From the NCBI RefSeq assembly GCF_000272045.2, contig NZ_AJYZ02000019.1:1-64000 (forward strand): 64,000 nt of DNA, read 5' to 3'. The notes below the pieces were generated by a model. It was not told where the DNA came from. It did not search any database and saw only the letters and a list, made by a program, of their open reading frames with translations. The translations under genes and the position numbers were made by a program. The DNA comes from Vibrio crassostreae 9ZC13 (lineage in GTDB: Bacteria; Pseudomonadota; Gammaproteobacteria; Enterobacterales; Vibrionaceae). Each line of letters begins with the position of its first letter. Within the stretch, counting starts at the first letter, position 1. Shown here in pieces: positions 26,433 to 34,680 of this stretch.

Positions 26433-26496
26433 CCAGCCCAATGCATTAAAGAGCTCAGGAATTATTGAGCTAATACGCGATAGGGACATGGGGCTT
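26424..26496 (-). terminator. Terminator of rsgA
   Basis: On the minus strand AGCCCC (26490-26495 complement) pairs with GGGGCT followed by T6. A second inner stem (GCTCA with TGAGC) lies within the loop. The structure is long for a terminator but the T-run is good. Confidence 0.65.
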
Positions 26497-26529
26497 ATTT
26501 ACGTGTTGTAAACCTAATCCAATAATCGG

Positions 26530-27594
26530 CTATTTAGACGATTTCTTGATATTACGGCTCTCTGACTGCACGGTTTTGTACATTTTAGAAAGCTGTTTAC
26601 TGTTCGCTCTCTGCTCTGCCAATGAGGCTCCATTTCTTGCTTGCTCTCTGAGTAACTTCTCATAGTTAGAGAATCGTCTTTCAGAAAGCTCACCGCTTTC
26701 AATGGCCTTGCGTATTGTGCATCCTGGTTCTGACTCATGGCTGCAATCAGAAAAGCGGCAGTGCATTGCTAACTCTTCAACGTCTGAAAAAGTTTCACTC
26801 ACGCCTTCAGCGCAGTCTGCAAGTTGGAGCTCTCGCATTCCTGGAGTGTCGAGAAGCAAGCCACCTGATGCGAGCAAGTGGAGTGATCGTGATGTGGTTG
26901 TATGACGACCTTTACTGTCGTCTTCACGAATACCACCAGTTGCCTGCGATGCTTCACCTAGCAATGAGTTAACCAAAGTCGACTTACCCACACCAGAAGA
27001 GCCCATTAGCGCGACGGTCTTGCCGATTTTACACCAAGGTGAAAGTACTTGGGTTGAGTCTTGATCTAGGCTGTTGACCGCTTCGATCATCAGCATCGGG
27101 TCTAAGCTTTGTACCTGTTGTACTTTGTCTTCGTAGTCGTCACACAAGTCTTTCTTCGTCAGGACGATAACCGCTTCAACTTGTGCTTCATTTGCGAGTG
27201 CCAGGTAGCGTTCAATGCGACTCAGATTAAAGTCGTTGTTCAATGAAACCACGATAAACACTGTGTCGATATTGGCTGAAATATATTGTTCAGCCACACG
27301 ACTGCCCGCAGCTTTTCGGCTAAAGAGCGATTGGCGTTCTAGTAAGCGATCGAATTGCAGTTCAGAGTTCAATATTACCCAGTCGCCAACGGTCATTGCC
27401 GGTTGGTTTTGGTGGATGGGTAGAACAATTTCACCTTGCTCTGACGCTAATGTATAGCCATTGCGGTGATGTGCGACGATACGAGCAATGACGGAGTGAT
27501 CATAGTCTTCGAGTGTCAGTTGTTGTTGGAATACAGGTTGCCATCCAAGTTGTTGAAGTGACATTGGATGAGAAAATGCGTTTTGTGAATTCAT
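26530..27594 (-). CDS. rsgA: Ribosome small-subunit biogenesis GTPase RsgA (second paralogue type)
   Basis: This 354-residue circularly permuted GTPase shows the expected G4-G1-G3 order: LTKKDL, then [16 protein letters not shown] (P-loop), then [10 protein letters not shown]. An N-terminal OB-fold precedes it. A zinc-binding knuckle ([20 protein letters not shown]) follows. RsgA assists late maturation of the 30S subunit and its GTPase is stimulated by the ribosome. The N-terminus lacks the basic Arg/Lys stretch of the E. coli protein, which suggests the second RsgA form that many vibrios carry. The upstream 380 bases hold a 19-bp tandem repeat, a branched RNA-like structure and a tiny ORF. 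Confidence 0.88.
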   Translation of the reverse strand: MNSQNAFSHPMSLQQLGWQPVFQQQLTLEDYDHSVIARIVAHHRNGYTLASEQGEIVLPIHQNQPAMTVGDWVILNSELQFDRLLERQSLFSRKAAGSRVAEQYISANIDTVFIVVSLNNDFNLSRIERYLALANEAQVEAVIVLTKKDLCDDYEDKVQQVQSLDPMLMIEAVNSLDQDSTQVLSPWCKIGKTVALMGSSGVGKSTLVNSLLGEASQATGGIREDDSKGRHTTTSRSLHLLASGGLLLDTPGMRELQLADCAEGVSETFSDVEELAMHCRFSDCSHESEPGCTIRKAIESGELSERRFSNYEKLLREQARNGASLAEQRANSKQLSKMYKTVQSESRNIKKSSK

Positions 27595-27631
27595 GTCTAT
27601 TTACCCAGACGTGCGAGCTTTCTTTTCTTGT

Positions 27632-27688
27632 GAGAGCATTAAAGTCTTATCAGTGCATTAAAGTCTTATGAGAGCATTAACGTCTTGT
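27632..27688. repeat. Three 19-bp tandem repeats upstream of rsgA
   Basis: Units start at 27632, 27651 and 27670. GAGAGCATTAAAGTCTTAT, CAGTGCATTAAAGTCTTAT and GAGAGCATTAACGTCTTGT differ at only three or four bases. They lie 38-94 bases upstream of the rsgA start, in its leader. Confidence 0.75.
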
Positions 27689-27787
27689 AAGATCTCAGGT
27701 TGTCGATGAGATCGAAAAGCGTTGGTCAGTTCAAAAAGCGTCGAGACGTCAAAAATGTTTGAGCTTGGGTCGAATTCAAAATCGATA

Positions 27788-27895
27788 GGACCCCGGATTT
27801 GAGTCATGCTTTACAGGCATGCAGATATTGATCACTTACGATCAACAGTAAACCGGGTAAAAGTGTGCGGTAGCCAGCTGATGGCTTAATGTTGG
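27788..27895 (-). other. Candidate structured RNA element in the rsgA leader
   Basis: Nested inverted repeats suggest a branched fold. An outer stem (CCCGG at about 27792 with CCGGG at about 27853) encloses two hairpins, CATGC/GCATG (27815-27831) and TTGATC/GATCAA (27828-27846 region). A separate hairpin (AGCCA/TGGCT) follows at about 27872-27886. It lies between a tiny ORF and rsgA. No known riboswitch class was recognised. Confidence 0.4.
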
Positions 27896-27929
27896 TAGTT
27901 CGAGATTAAAGTTTGATTAACCAAACAAA

Positions 27930-27977
27930 TTAACGCGTTACTTTTACTGCCAGTTTTAGTGTTTTCATTACAATCAT
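27930..27977 (-). CDS. Possible leader peptide (15 residues) upstream of rsgA
   Basis: A strong ribosome-binding site (AAGGAGAA) sits seven bases before an ATG that opens a 15-codon frame, MIVMKTLKLAVKVTR, ending in TAA. The peptide is basic and half hydrophobic. It lies about 335 bases upstream of rsgA on the same strand, before the candidate structured element. A perfect ribosome-binding site before so short a frame suggests translation. A regulatory role is inference only. Confidence 0.4.
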   Translation of the reverse strand: MIVMKTLKLAVKVTR

Positions 27978-28040
27978 CTTCTATTCTCCTTGGTTTATTA
28001 ATGTGTTCAGGCTTTGAATAAAAAGCGCGCTCAGTTTAAC

Positions 28041-28073
28041 AAAAAGCCACGATGGCGAGAAGTCATCGTGGCT
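28041..28073 (-). terminator. Terminator of the SCO/PCuAC operon
   Basis: AGCCACGATG and CATCGTGGCT form a 10-bp stem, followed on the minus strand by T5. It lies 28 bases after the copper-chaperone stop codon. Confidence 0.88.
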
Positions 28074-28101
28074 TAAATTATTTTATCAATTGTGAATACG
28101 A

Positions 28102-28560
28102 TTAATGATGGTCGTGATTCATCTTTTTCATGCCGCTCATCACTTTCTTCACTGGTGCGTCGAAGGTCTGTGTTTCACCATTGGCAAAGGTCAGTATCAT
28201 CTCGATTTGCTCACCTTCTTTTAGGCTACTTTTTAGGTCGAACAACATGATGTGTAGGCTGCCAGGTTTAAGTACCGCTTCACCGTTTGCAGGGATGGTG
28301 ATTTCTTGAACTTGGCGCATTTTCATAACATCGCCATCAATGATTACATCATGAAGTTCTACTTTACCTGCTGCAGGTGTTGTTGCAGAAACAATAGCGC
28401 GATCTTTATCGCTGTGGTTTATCAGAGTCGTGAACACCGCGCTGTTCACTGCTGAAGGCGGGGTTGCACGAGCGTACGCGTCATGAACCATAATATCGCT
28501 ACTAGCCTGAGCAAAAGGGGTGAGCAATAAGCCTGCTAGAGCAAGTGCTTTTAACTTCAT
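28102..28560 (-). CDS. Periplasmic copper chaperone PCu(A)C
   Basis: This 152-residue protein has a signal peptide (MKLKALALAGLLLTPFAQA). The PCuAC copper motif is present: ELHDVIIDGDVMKMRQV supplies His and Met ligands, and a later GSLHIMLF supplies His and Met after about 21 residues. A His/Met-rich tail (SGMKKMNHDHH) may also bind copper. Proteins of this family deliver Cu(I) to the CuA site of cytochrome oxidases, often together with SCO proteins. Here it lies downstream of an SCO gene in a three-gene operon. Confidence 0.85.
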   Translation of the reverse strand: MKLKALALAGLLLTPFAQASSDIMVHDAYARATPPSAVNSAVFTTLINHSDKDRAIVSATTPAAGKVELHDVIIDGDVMKMRQVQEITIPANGEAVLKPGSLHIMLFDLKSSLKEGEQIEMILTFANGETQTFDAPVKKVMSGMKKMNHDHH

Positions 28561-28645
28561 GTTGTTGTCCTTAATTTTTATGTTTTTGGTCTGGGACCTG
28601 ACTTTTTGTTCGAACTTTATTAGTTAAGTTCTTTGTTTTTACGTT

Positions 28646-29242
28646 TTACTGCGTCAGCTTGTTGATAGCCTCAACAATTGGTGCTGGCGTTAACGTATGC
28701 GGCACTTTGGTAATCAAGGTACCGTCGGGCTTTAAAAAATAAAAATATGAGCTGTGGTCAAGGGTGTATTCCAACTCTGAACCTTCCAGCTTGGTCTTTC
28801 TGAAAATAACACCGTAGTTGTGTGCAAGCGTGGTTGTCACATCCAAAGGACCACTTAATCCTTCCATCATTGGGTGGAAGTATTGTGCGTATTCGTATGA
28901 GGCCTCTGCTGCATCACGCTCAGGGTCGAGAGAGACAAACATCGGGCGAATCTTGGCTTTTGCTTCATCAGAGACTTGGTTAAGTGCTCCGGCCAACATA
29001 GCCAAAGAAGTGGGGCACACATCTGGGCAGCGTGTGAAACCGAAGTAAACGATACGAATTCTGTCATCGGTTTGGTCAAAGATTTCCGTTGGTTGGTTGT
29101 CTTTGCCGAAAAGAGTCGTTGCGGAGAACTCTTGTTTTGCAGCGTGTTGTTCTTGAACTTCGTTTTGCCCATCAAGATAGCTTTTGACACCAAAGCCAAG
29201 TACAAAAGCGACAACCAATGCTAACGACCAATTTCTACTCAT
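28646..29242 (-). CDS. SCO1/SenC family copper-binding protein
   Basis: This 198-residue protein has an N-terminal membrane anchor (about 6-25) and a thioredoxin-like fold. The copper motif is complete: CPDVC in FGFTRCPDVCPTSLAML, and a distant His in TLDHSSYFYFL. SCO proteins act in assembly or thiol maintenance of the CuA centre of cytochrome oxidase. The start overlaps the preceding gene by four bases (ATGA). The PCuAC gene follows 85 bases later. Confidence 0.88.
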   Translation of the reverse strand: MSRNWSLALVVAFVLGFGVKSYLDGQNEVQEQHAAKQEFSATTLFGKDNQPTEIFDQTDDRIRIVYFGFTRCPDVCPTSLAMLAGALNQVSDEAKAKIRPMFVSLDPERDAAEASYEYAQYFHPMMEGLSGPLDVTTTLAHNYGVIFRKTKLEGSELEYTLDHSSYFYFLKPDGTLITKVPHTLTPAPIVEAINKLTQ

Positions 29243-29679
29243 CTTGCCATCCTTATTGCAGGTTTTACGGTTTCAACACCATCGGTGAGCTCACCAAGCC
29301 AAGTCATGTGATCCATGGTACACACGGGTAAAATGACATCACCTTCATAGATGTTGTTACCAGTATTTTTTAATTGGAAACGTGCTGAGCCCATTTCCAT
29401 CTCTAAACCGGTCAGCGATAGCATCAAGGTTTCAGAGGCCGCGCCTTCCCACACCACTTTGATTTTTGTTGGGACTAGAGGTTGAGCTGTTTCATGCTCA
29501 AGGGTCATAGCAACGCTGTCTTGCTCACACCATGTTGTTGAAAGCATGCAGTAGTCATCTAAGTTGACGTCAGGAGAGTGGCTCTCTACTACCGATTTAA
29601 ATTGCTCGACTGCCTGTGGTCCATAAAAGCCAGCGACCAGCGCAATACCGAGCGCAGCAACCTTTAATGCTGGGTGCAT
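29239..29679 (-). CDS. Conserved-looking protein of unknown function in copper operon
   Basis: This 146-residue protein has an N-terminal membrane or signal segment (ALKVAALGIALVAGFYG). Two cysteines in DYCMLSTTWCEQD and one in PVCTMDHMTW, with nearby Met and His residues, could bind copper or form disulfides. The central part looks beta-rich (IKVVWEGAASETLMLSLTG). I do not recognise a named family. It is translationally coupled to the SCO gene (ATGA overlap), which suggests a role in the same copper or oxidase assembly process. Confidence 0.7.
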   Translation of the reverse strand: MHPALKVAALGIALVAGFYGPQAVEQFKSVVESHSPDVNLDDYCMLSTTWCEQDSVAMTLEHETAQPLVPTKIKVVWEGAASETLMLSLTGLEMEMGSARFQLKNTGNNIYEGDVILPVCTMDHMTWLGELTDGVETVKPAIRMAR

Positions 29680-29775
29680 GTCGTGTTCTCATTTGATTTT
29701 ATAAGAACGGCGATGGTATCACACCACTCAATACGTGCTTGTATCAAAAAGCAATTTTGTGCGTATGGTAGAACT

Positions 29776-29804
29776 AAAAAAGCGAAGCCATTGGCTTCGC
29801 TTTT
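29776..29804. terminator. Terminator downstream of the DUF368 gene
   Basis: AAGCGAAGCCA and TGGCTTCGCTT form a tight hairpin with A-runs and T-runs on both sides. It lies about 80 bases after the DUF368 stop codon. Confidence 0.85.
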
Positions 29805-29882
29805 GTCTGTTTAATAGATATGTGAGCTTAGTATTTCTAAGTTCTATCCATTCTGAACATGTTCCAGAAATACGTTGAATGA

Positions 29883-30803
29883 TTAGTCAGCGTTACGCTC
29901 TGCGAACTTCTCCAGGCCTAAAACCAATGCAATCGCAGCAAACATCATCACAATCGCCATGACCAACTGAGAAGGCTGAGAGGTTACCGCTTCAAAATCA
30001 AACGGTGATAGGTTTTCTTGAATCAGAGGAACTTGTTCACCTTTTGAGTTTGTGCGCCAGCTGATGGTCTCTTTCCAAGGCCAGATCTTAGGCAGCGTAC
30101 CGATCATCAAACCGGTTAAGAATACCAATGTGAAGTCGCGGAATGAACGCAATAGCCAAGACAGTACATGTGAGAAAGTCAGCAGTCCGATCACACAGCC
30201 CGCAAGGAATAGCGCAAGTACATCGACTTGAAATGATTTAACGGCGCCAAGCACGGGGCCATACATGCCAATCAGGAGCAGAATAAAGCTGCCTGAAATA
30301 CCGGGTAAAATCATCGCGCAGATAGCAATCGCACCCGCAATCAATACGTTGATGCTGGTTGGTTCCATTTGCAGCGGTTTAAGCACGGTAATGCTATAAG
30401 CGAAAGCAACGCCAAGCAGCAAAAACACGAAGCGAATCATATCGCGTTTCTCTACTTGCTTAAGAATATGGAAAACCGAGACCAAGATCAGGCCGAAGAA
30501 GAAAGACCACAGTGGAACAGGGTGGGTGACTAATAACCAAGAAATCAATTTTGCGAATGTCGCAATGCTCGTGAATACGCCCGCGAACAGTGAAATTAGG
30601 AAGAAACCATTGATGTGATTAAACGCGGCTTTGAAGCCTTCGCGTTTCCATAAGCCAAGTACGCTAGGGTTAATTCTGCGAATGCTTTCTAGCAGCGTAT
30701 CGTAGATACCAGTGATGAATGCGATGGTTCCGCCCGACACGCCAGGAACAACGTCTGCTGCGCCCATTGCCATGCCTTTGAAAAAAGTACTTAAGTAGTT
30801 CAT
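29883..30803 (-). CDS. DUF368 family polyprenyl-phosphate-type membrane protein
   Basis: This encodes 306 residues from the ATG at 30803 (MNYLSTFFKGMAMGAADVVP). Further upstream codons lack a proper start. The N-terminal VVPGVSGGTIAFITGIYDTLL and the internal repeat ICAMILPGISGSFILLLIGMY are the paired Gly-rich motifs of DUF368 membrane proteins, which have about eight helices. The family has recently been linked to recycling of undecaprenyl phosphate across the membrane, including in Vibrio (recalled, not checked). It lies divergent from the qrr RNA. Confidence 0.82.
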   Translation of the reverse strand: MNYLSTFFKGMAMGAADVVPGVSGGTIAFITGIYDTLLESIRRINPSVLGLWKREGFKAAFNHINGFFLISLFAGVFTSIATFAKLISWLLVTHPVPLWSFFFGLILVSVFHILKQVEKRDMIRFVFLLLGVAFAYSITVLKPLQMEPTSINVLIAGAIAICAMILPGISGSFILLLIGMYGPVLGAVKSFQVDVLALFLAGCVIGLLTFSHVLSWLLRSFRDFTLVFLTGLMIGTLPKIWPWKETISWRTNSKGEQVPLIQENLSPFDFEAVTSQPSQLVMAIVMMFAAIALVLGLEKFAERNAD

Positions 30804-31016
30804 TGCTTCATAGAGTTGAGGATGATTTTGTGCAGTATACAAACTTTAGTGTAAAAAAAGTATGAATATGCTTTTGGGGAAGGGCTTTTATTACTCTATT
30901 AATTGTAAAGCAATAAGTTGAATTGAATATTTGCCTAACATTTAGATAACAACCACTTAGTGATTTGTCATTAAGAGCAGCGATGAAACTGATCTCTTAT
31001 CGATATTGCATCTTGG

Positions 31017-31042
31017 TTGCATTATGCAAATGCACTTTGCAA
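31017..31042 (+). promoter_or_regulatory. Two LuxO binding sites upstream of qrr
   Basis: TTGCATTATGCAA (31017-31029) is a perfect TTGCA-N3-TGCAA site. ATGCACTTTGCAA (31030-31042) is a second, adjacent site with one mismatch. They lie about 60-90 bases upstream of the sigma-54 promoter, as expected for an enhancer-binding activator. Confidence 0.85.
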
Positions 31043-31102
31043 TTCGCATGACAAATTCATGGTTTTTATGCGATGCAGGGCTTATAAAACGTCGAATAAA
31101 AG

Positions 31103-31119
31103 TTGGCACGCTAACTGCA
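31103..31119 (+). promoter_or_regulatory. Sigma-54 promoter of qrr
   Basis: TTGGCACGCTAACTGCA has the -24 GG and -12 GC with exactly ten bases between them. It is 11 bases before the likely transcript start (TGACCC). Confidence 0.88.
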
Positions 31120-31129
31120 TTATATACAT

Positions 31130-31240
31130 TGACCCTTCTTAAGCCGAGGGTCACCTAGCCAACTGACGTTGTTAGTGAACTTATGATTTGTTCACAAATA
31201 TATAGAGCCAATCGCGATTATTGCGGTTGGCTATTTTTTT
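31130..31240 (+). ncRNA. qrr: Qrr quorum-regulatory small RNA
   Basis: The transcript begins with the stem TGACCC...GGGTCA and continues with CTAGCCAACTGACGTTGTTA, the conserved Qrr core that base-pairs with luxR/hapR-type and other target mRNAs with Hfq. It ends in a terminator hairpin (AGCCAATCGC with GCGGTTGGCT) and T7. The length is about 110 bases. Upstream are a sigma-54 promoter and LuxO sites, so it is made at low cell density when LuxO is phosphorylated. Which numbered Qrr it is cannot be decided here. luxO is not in this window. Confidence 0.93.
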
Positions 31241-31308
31241 GCCTGTCGTTTGGTGATCGTCTTTTTACTTTTCCCATTCCTACATTTTTAGGTTCTAAAC
31301 TTCAGATG

Positions 31309-31342
31309 AAAAAAAAGCCAGCCACCATCGGTGACTAGCTTA
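31309..31342 (-). terminator. Terminator of malT
   Basis: On the minus strand AAGCTAGTCACC pairs with GGTGGCTGGCTT (with G-U pairs) around GAT, followed by T8. It lies beyond the 11-bp tandem repeats, about 65 bases after the malT stop codon. Confidence 0.8.
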
Positions 31343-31347
31343 TGTTT

Positions 31348-31400
31348 TCTCGAATCAATCTCGAATCAATCTCGAATCAATCTCGAATCAATCTCGAATC
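31348..31400. repeat. Five 11-bp tandem repeats after malT
   Basis: Four perfect copies of TCTCGAATCAA and a fifth truncated one lie immediately after the malT stop codon (within five bases) and before its terminator. They would be transcribed in the malT 3' UTR. Confidence 0.85.
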
Positions 31401-31404
31401 CGTT

Positions 31405-34113
31405 TTAGTACCCCATCAACTGCAGCAAGTTTTCCGCTGTGCTGATTGCTTCTTTACGGTTAGCAATATTGAGTTTTTGGTAAAGGTTACGGATGTGAGT
31501 CTTGATCGTGGTACCCGCTACATCGAGTTCTTGAGCGATCTGCTCATTACTGAATCCTGAATAGATCAGACCAAGCACTTGCCATTCACGCTGAGTGAGT
31601 GGGCTAGTGCGCACCAACTCAGGGATATTCGGGTGATTAACCAAGTTCTCAACAAAGTCTTCATCGAAATGCACCGAACGACTGCGTTGGGTCGTGGAGA
31701 TATCCTTCATGATTTGTTGCGCGCGGTGACGTTCTAAATCACCTAAGCCAGGCTTGTTGCTCAACTTATCCAAGATATGCCCGATAGTCCCACCGTCGAC
31801 TAAGAAGTTACCGACCATACCGGTTTGGTTAGTCATATGAAGCGCTTCTTCGAGTAGTATTCGTGCGCTGTCTTCATCGTTAATTTGTGTACGTAACACG
31901 GCTTCAACGATCAAGTTGCGGTTGGTGTCTGTAATCAGGTGCGAACGCTGGGCTTCACTCTTAAGGAAGGTCAGCGCTTCTTCTGCGTCTTCATACTGCT
32001 CAAGGATGATGTGAGCACGAACGATGTTTCGCCACTGAAGTTGGCAGAAGTGGTTACTTGCCGATTCAGGTCGAACAGCCACACTCAGCCAATCACGGAT
32101 AGCTTCTTTATCGCCTTTTACTTGCCAGAACAGAATCAAAGAAAGAGAAGCATTTGCCGTCCAATCTACGTGGTAAGTCGATTGACGCAATAGGTGCTGA
32201 ATCTGGTCGATAAATTTCGACGCTTTATCAATCTCACCACGGCTCAATGAAATACGAGCCAACATAGAATAGCTGTGCAGGTGTTTACTCGGAGAGTGGT
32301 GACCAAGGATATCTAAGCCTTTGTAGCAACACTCTTCCGCTTCATCTAGTCGGTTCCAACACCAGAAGATCTGAGCGCGAACACGCAGCAAGAATTCGTG
32401 CAGAGGTACGTATTGCAGCTGATGTTCTTCAATCAATTTGAATGCACTGTCTTGTAGCTCAAATGCAGCTTGAACATAACCTTGAGCAATCAAGATTTCG
32501 CTTTGTTGCAGAATCGCCCACAGGGCCTGATGGTAAACCTGATACTGACGTGCCAGTTTTTCTGTTTGTTGCATCATCGGTAGCGCACGGCTTAGGTTAC
32601 CCATTACGTGATTCACTTCGCCTACAACCGAGGTTGCGACAATGCGGCTACGATAAACGGTGGTGTTCAACTGACTCAACGAAAGCTCAGCCAATTCCAA
32701 TGCTTTCTCAGGCTCATTGCTGTTGATGGCAACTTGTGCGCGTAAGGCGTTGTATTGGCCTTGCTGCTGAGTATCGAGTTCAATGTTTCGAGCTTGATAT
32801 TGAGTCTCAGCCTCTTCCAACAAAGTACCCACTTGGTCATAACGGTGCTGACTTTGTGCAAGCCAAGCACGCAACATCGAAAGCTTTGGCTCACTGTATA
32901 GTTGATCTGTGGTTAGCTGTTTGATCGCCATTTCTAATGACGAAAGCTCACCTTGGTTGAACATCGGCCAACCGTGCTCAGTCAGGATTTGAATGATCAG
33001 TTCTGGATCTTCAGCGCGCTGTGCGTGACGTAGTGCTTGGTGTGGTGTGTTTTGCTTGATCCACGCTTTTGCAGCACTTCGATGCAGTTCAGCTTCTTGC
33101 TGAGGAATTCGAGCTTGGCGCTCATGTGCGAGGAATTCACCAAACAAGTTATGGAAGCGATACCAGTTCTTTTCACCTTCAAGCGGGTAGATGAACAAAC
33201 CAAAACGGTTGAGTGATTCGATCATACCTAACGCATCTTCACGCTGTGTAAGTGCACACACAAGCTCATCGTTGAAGTGATCAAGCACAGAACATTGCAT
33301 CAAGAACTGTCGGGTTTCTTTGTCTAGCAGGTCGAATACTTCTTCAACCAAGTAGTCCCAAAGATGGGCGTGGTTAAAGTGAGAGAATGACTCTGCGGAC
33401 TGTGCAAGAGTGCGTTTTTGGTGTTGTGCTTGTAGCGCGATAAGTTGTAGTGCAGAAGGCCAACCTTCTACATAACTACAAATGCTATCTGCCGTGGTGT
33501 CATCAATGCCGTCGGCTACGCGTTGGTTGAAAAAGCGTGTGGTTTCTTCGGTATCAAACGCCAACGAGTCATTACCTAATTCGATCATTAAGTCACGAAC
33601 GCGCAGGTTTGCTGTACCAAGTGGTGGCGTACCACGACTGGTGACAACCAACGTTAGGTTATCGGGCATGTGTTTGAGGAAGAAGCGCATGGCTTCGTGG
33701 ATGTCGTCATTGTTGACCAAGTGATAGTCATCCAACACCAGAAAGCACTCGTGATGGAATTCCGACATCTCGGCAAATACTTCACTTAATAAAGAATGCA
33801 GCGATGAAAACTGTCGCTTTTCTGCCAGTTTTTGGGCATTCGGACAGGCATTTTGAGTCGCTTTATTAAGTGATTGAAGTAGGTAGTTGATAAAGCGGAA
33901 GGCATCATTGTCGCTATCATCAATGCTGTACCAACCCACATTAGGTTTATCTACCAACCATTGTGCAGCCATGGTGGTTTTGCCGTAGCCCGCTGGAGAG
34001 CGGAACAACACAAGCTTATAGCAATCTGCATTGTGAAGCAGATCGAGAACCCTAGGTCGTAGGATTGCATTATGTAAGCGGCCGGGACGAGTCAGTTTCG
34101 AAGGGATCCACAT
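31405..34113 (-). CDS. malT: Maltose regulon activator MalT
   Basis: This 902-residue STAND-type ATPase regulator begins [20 protein letters not shown], typical of MalT. The Walker A motif is [13 protein letters not shown] (about 38-49), with Walker B-like [10 protein letters not shown] long TPR-like helical sensor region (about 420-800) binds maltotriose in the E. coli protein. The C-terminal LuxR-type helix-turn-helix (about 835-895, [20 protein letters not shown]) binds MalT boxes. It is divergent from malP, and the 567-base gap has CRP-like and MalT-box-like sites. It is expected to control lamB-malM, malPQ, pulA and the amylase. Confidence 0.93.
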   Translation of the reverse strand: MWIPSKLTRPGRLHNAILRPRVLDLLHNADCYKLVLFRSPAGYGKTTMAAQWLVDKPNVGWYSIDDSDNDAFRFINYLLQSLNKATQNACPNAQKLAEKRQFSSLHSLLSEVFAEMSEFHHECFLVLDDYHLVNNDDIHEAMRFFLKHMPDNLTLVVTSRGTPPLGTANLRVRDLMIELGNDSLAFDTEETTRFFNQRVADGIDDTTADSICSYVEGWPSALQLIALQAQHQKRTLAQSAESFSHFNHAHLWDYLVEEVFDLLDKETRQFLMQCSVLDHFNDELVCALTQREDALGMIESLNRFGLFIYPLEGEKNWYRFHNLFGEFLAHERQARIPQQEAELHRSAAKAWIKQNTPHQALRHAQRAEDPELIIQILTEHGWPMFNQGELSSLEMAIKQLTTDQLYSEPKLSMLRAWLAQSQHRYDQVGTLLEEAETQYQARNIELDTQQQGQYNALRAQVAINSNEPEKALELAELSLSQLNTTVYRSRIVATSVVGEVNHVMGNLSRALPMMQQTEKLARQYQVYHQALWAILQQSEILIAQGYVQAAFELQDSAFKLIEEHQLQYVPLHEFLLRVRAQIFWCWNRLDEAEECCYKGLDILGHHSPSKHLHSYSMLARISLSRGEIDKASKFIDQIQHLLRQSTYHVDWTANASLSLILFWQVKGDKEAIRDWLSVAVRPESASNHFCQLQWRNIVRAHIILEQYEDAEEALTFLKSEAQRSHLITDTNRNLIVEAVLRTQINDEDSARILLEEALHMTNQTGMVGNFLVDGGTIGHILDKLSNKPGLGDLERHRAQQIMKDISTTQRSRSVHFDEDFVENLVNHPNIPELVRTSPLTQREWQVLGLIYSGFSNEQIAQELDVAGTTIKTHIRNLYQKLNIANRKEAISTAENLLQLMGY

Positions 34114-34485
34114 ATCGAAGTTTTACACCTATTCCGTGGCTATGTTCTGGAATATCCCAATCTATCGTTGAGTGCACTCCAATGACATGAGCCTAATTAC
34201 TTAAGTCTTTACTCATATTACGTGAAGCCAAACGTTACCGACTACGATCCTCCTCAGAAACCTTGCACTCCTGCATGTTTTTGGGTGTCTACGCCCTTTA
34301 TTTGAGACTTTGCTCACGTTGTGGGTTGGTTTGTGAATGTGACTTCGTTCATCCCTACACGGGAATCAATGCAAAAGATGAGAGTTGGAAATTATTTTCG
34401 TGATCTGAAACTCAGATTTGGCAATGACTTTAAATGGGTTAAATAAAAGTCACATCAATTGAAGTTAAGTTATCGAACGGGAGCT

Positions 34486-34501
34486 TGTGATCTTAGTCAC
34501 T
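34486..34501. promoter_or_regulatory. CRP site upstream of malP/malT
   Basis: TGTGATCTTAGTCACT matches the CRP consensus TGTGA-N6-TCACA at nine of ten core positions. It lies in the malT-malP intergenic region, about 180 bases upstream of malP. Confidence 0.65.
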
Positions 34502-34560
34502 CCAAGTTTTTGTTCGCAGTCAGAACATGAGAGTCAGATCACTAACCCTAAGTCGGTACG

Positions 34561-34610
34561 CCCCCTACGCCCTCCCATCTACTCCTAGTCAGTTGCATTA
34601 GCGGGAGGAT
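34561..34610. promoter_or_regulatory. MalT-box-like elements upstream of malP
   Basis: A C-rich stretch gives reverse-strand GGGAGGGCG and TAGGAGTAG, and GGGAGGAT occurs forward at 34603-34610. A further reverse GGAGGA core lies at 34248-34253, nearer malT. Together with the CRP site this resembles the malP promoters of enteric bacteria. Confidence 0.5.
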
Positions 34611-34680
34611 GTTTAGTTTATGGTGACCATGCACGATATGTCACAGATGAATTAGAACTATTAAAAGCGAGATTTCTGAA

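Noticed and set aside
27788..27860. A tRNA or tRNA-like gene in the rsgA leader
   Set aside because: The branched inverted repeats superficially suggest a cloverleaf, but stem lengths, the T-loop sequence and the acceptor end do not match a tRNA.
24687..31400. CRISPR array from the repeated tracts
   Set aside because: The repeats are directly abutting, with no spacers, units are 7-19 bp, and no cas genes are present.
34400..34425. A second CRP site upstream of malP (GTGATCTGAAACTCA)
   Set aside because: Only the left half matches well, so it is weaker than the site at 34486-34501.
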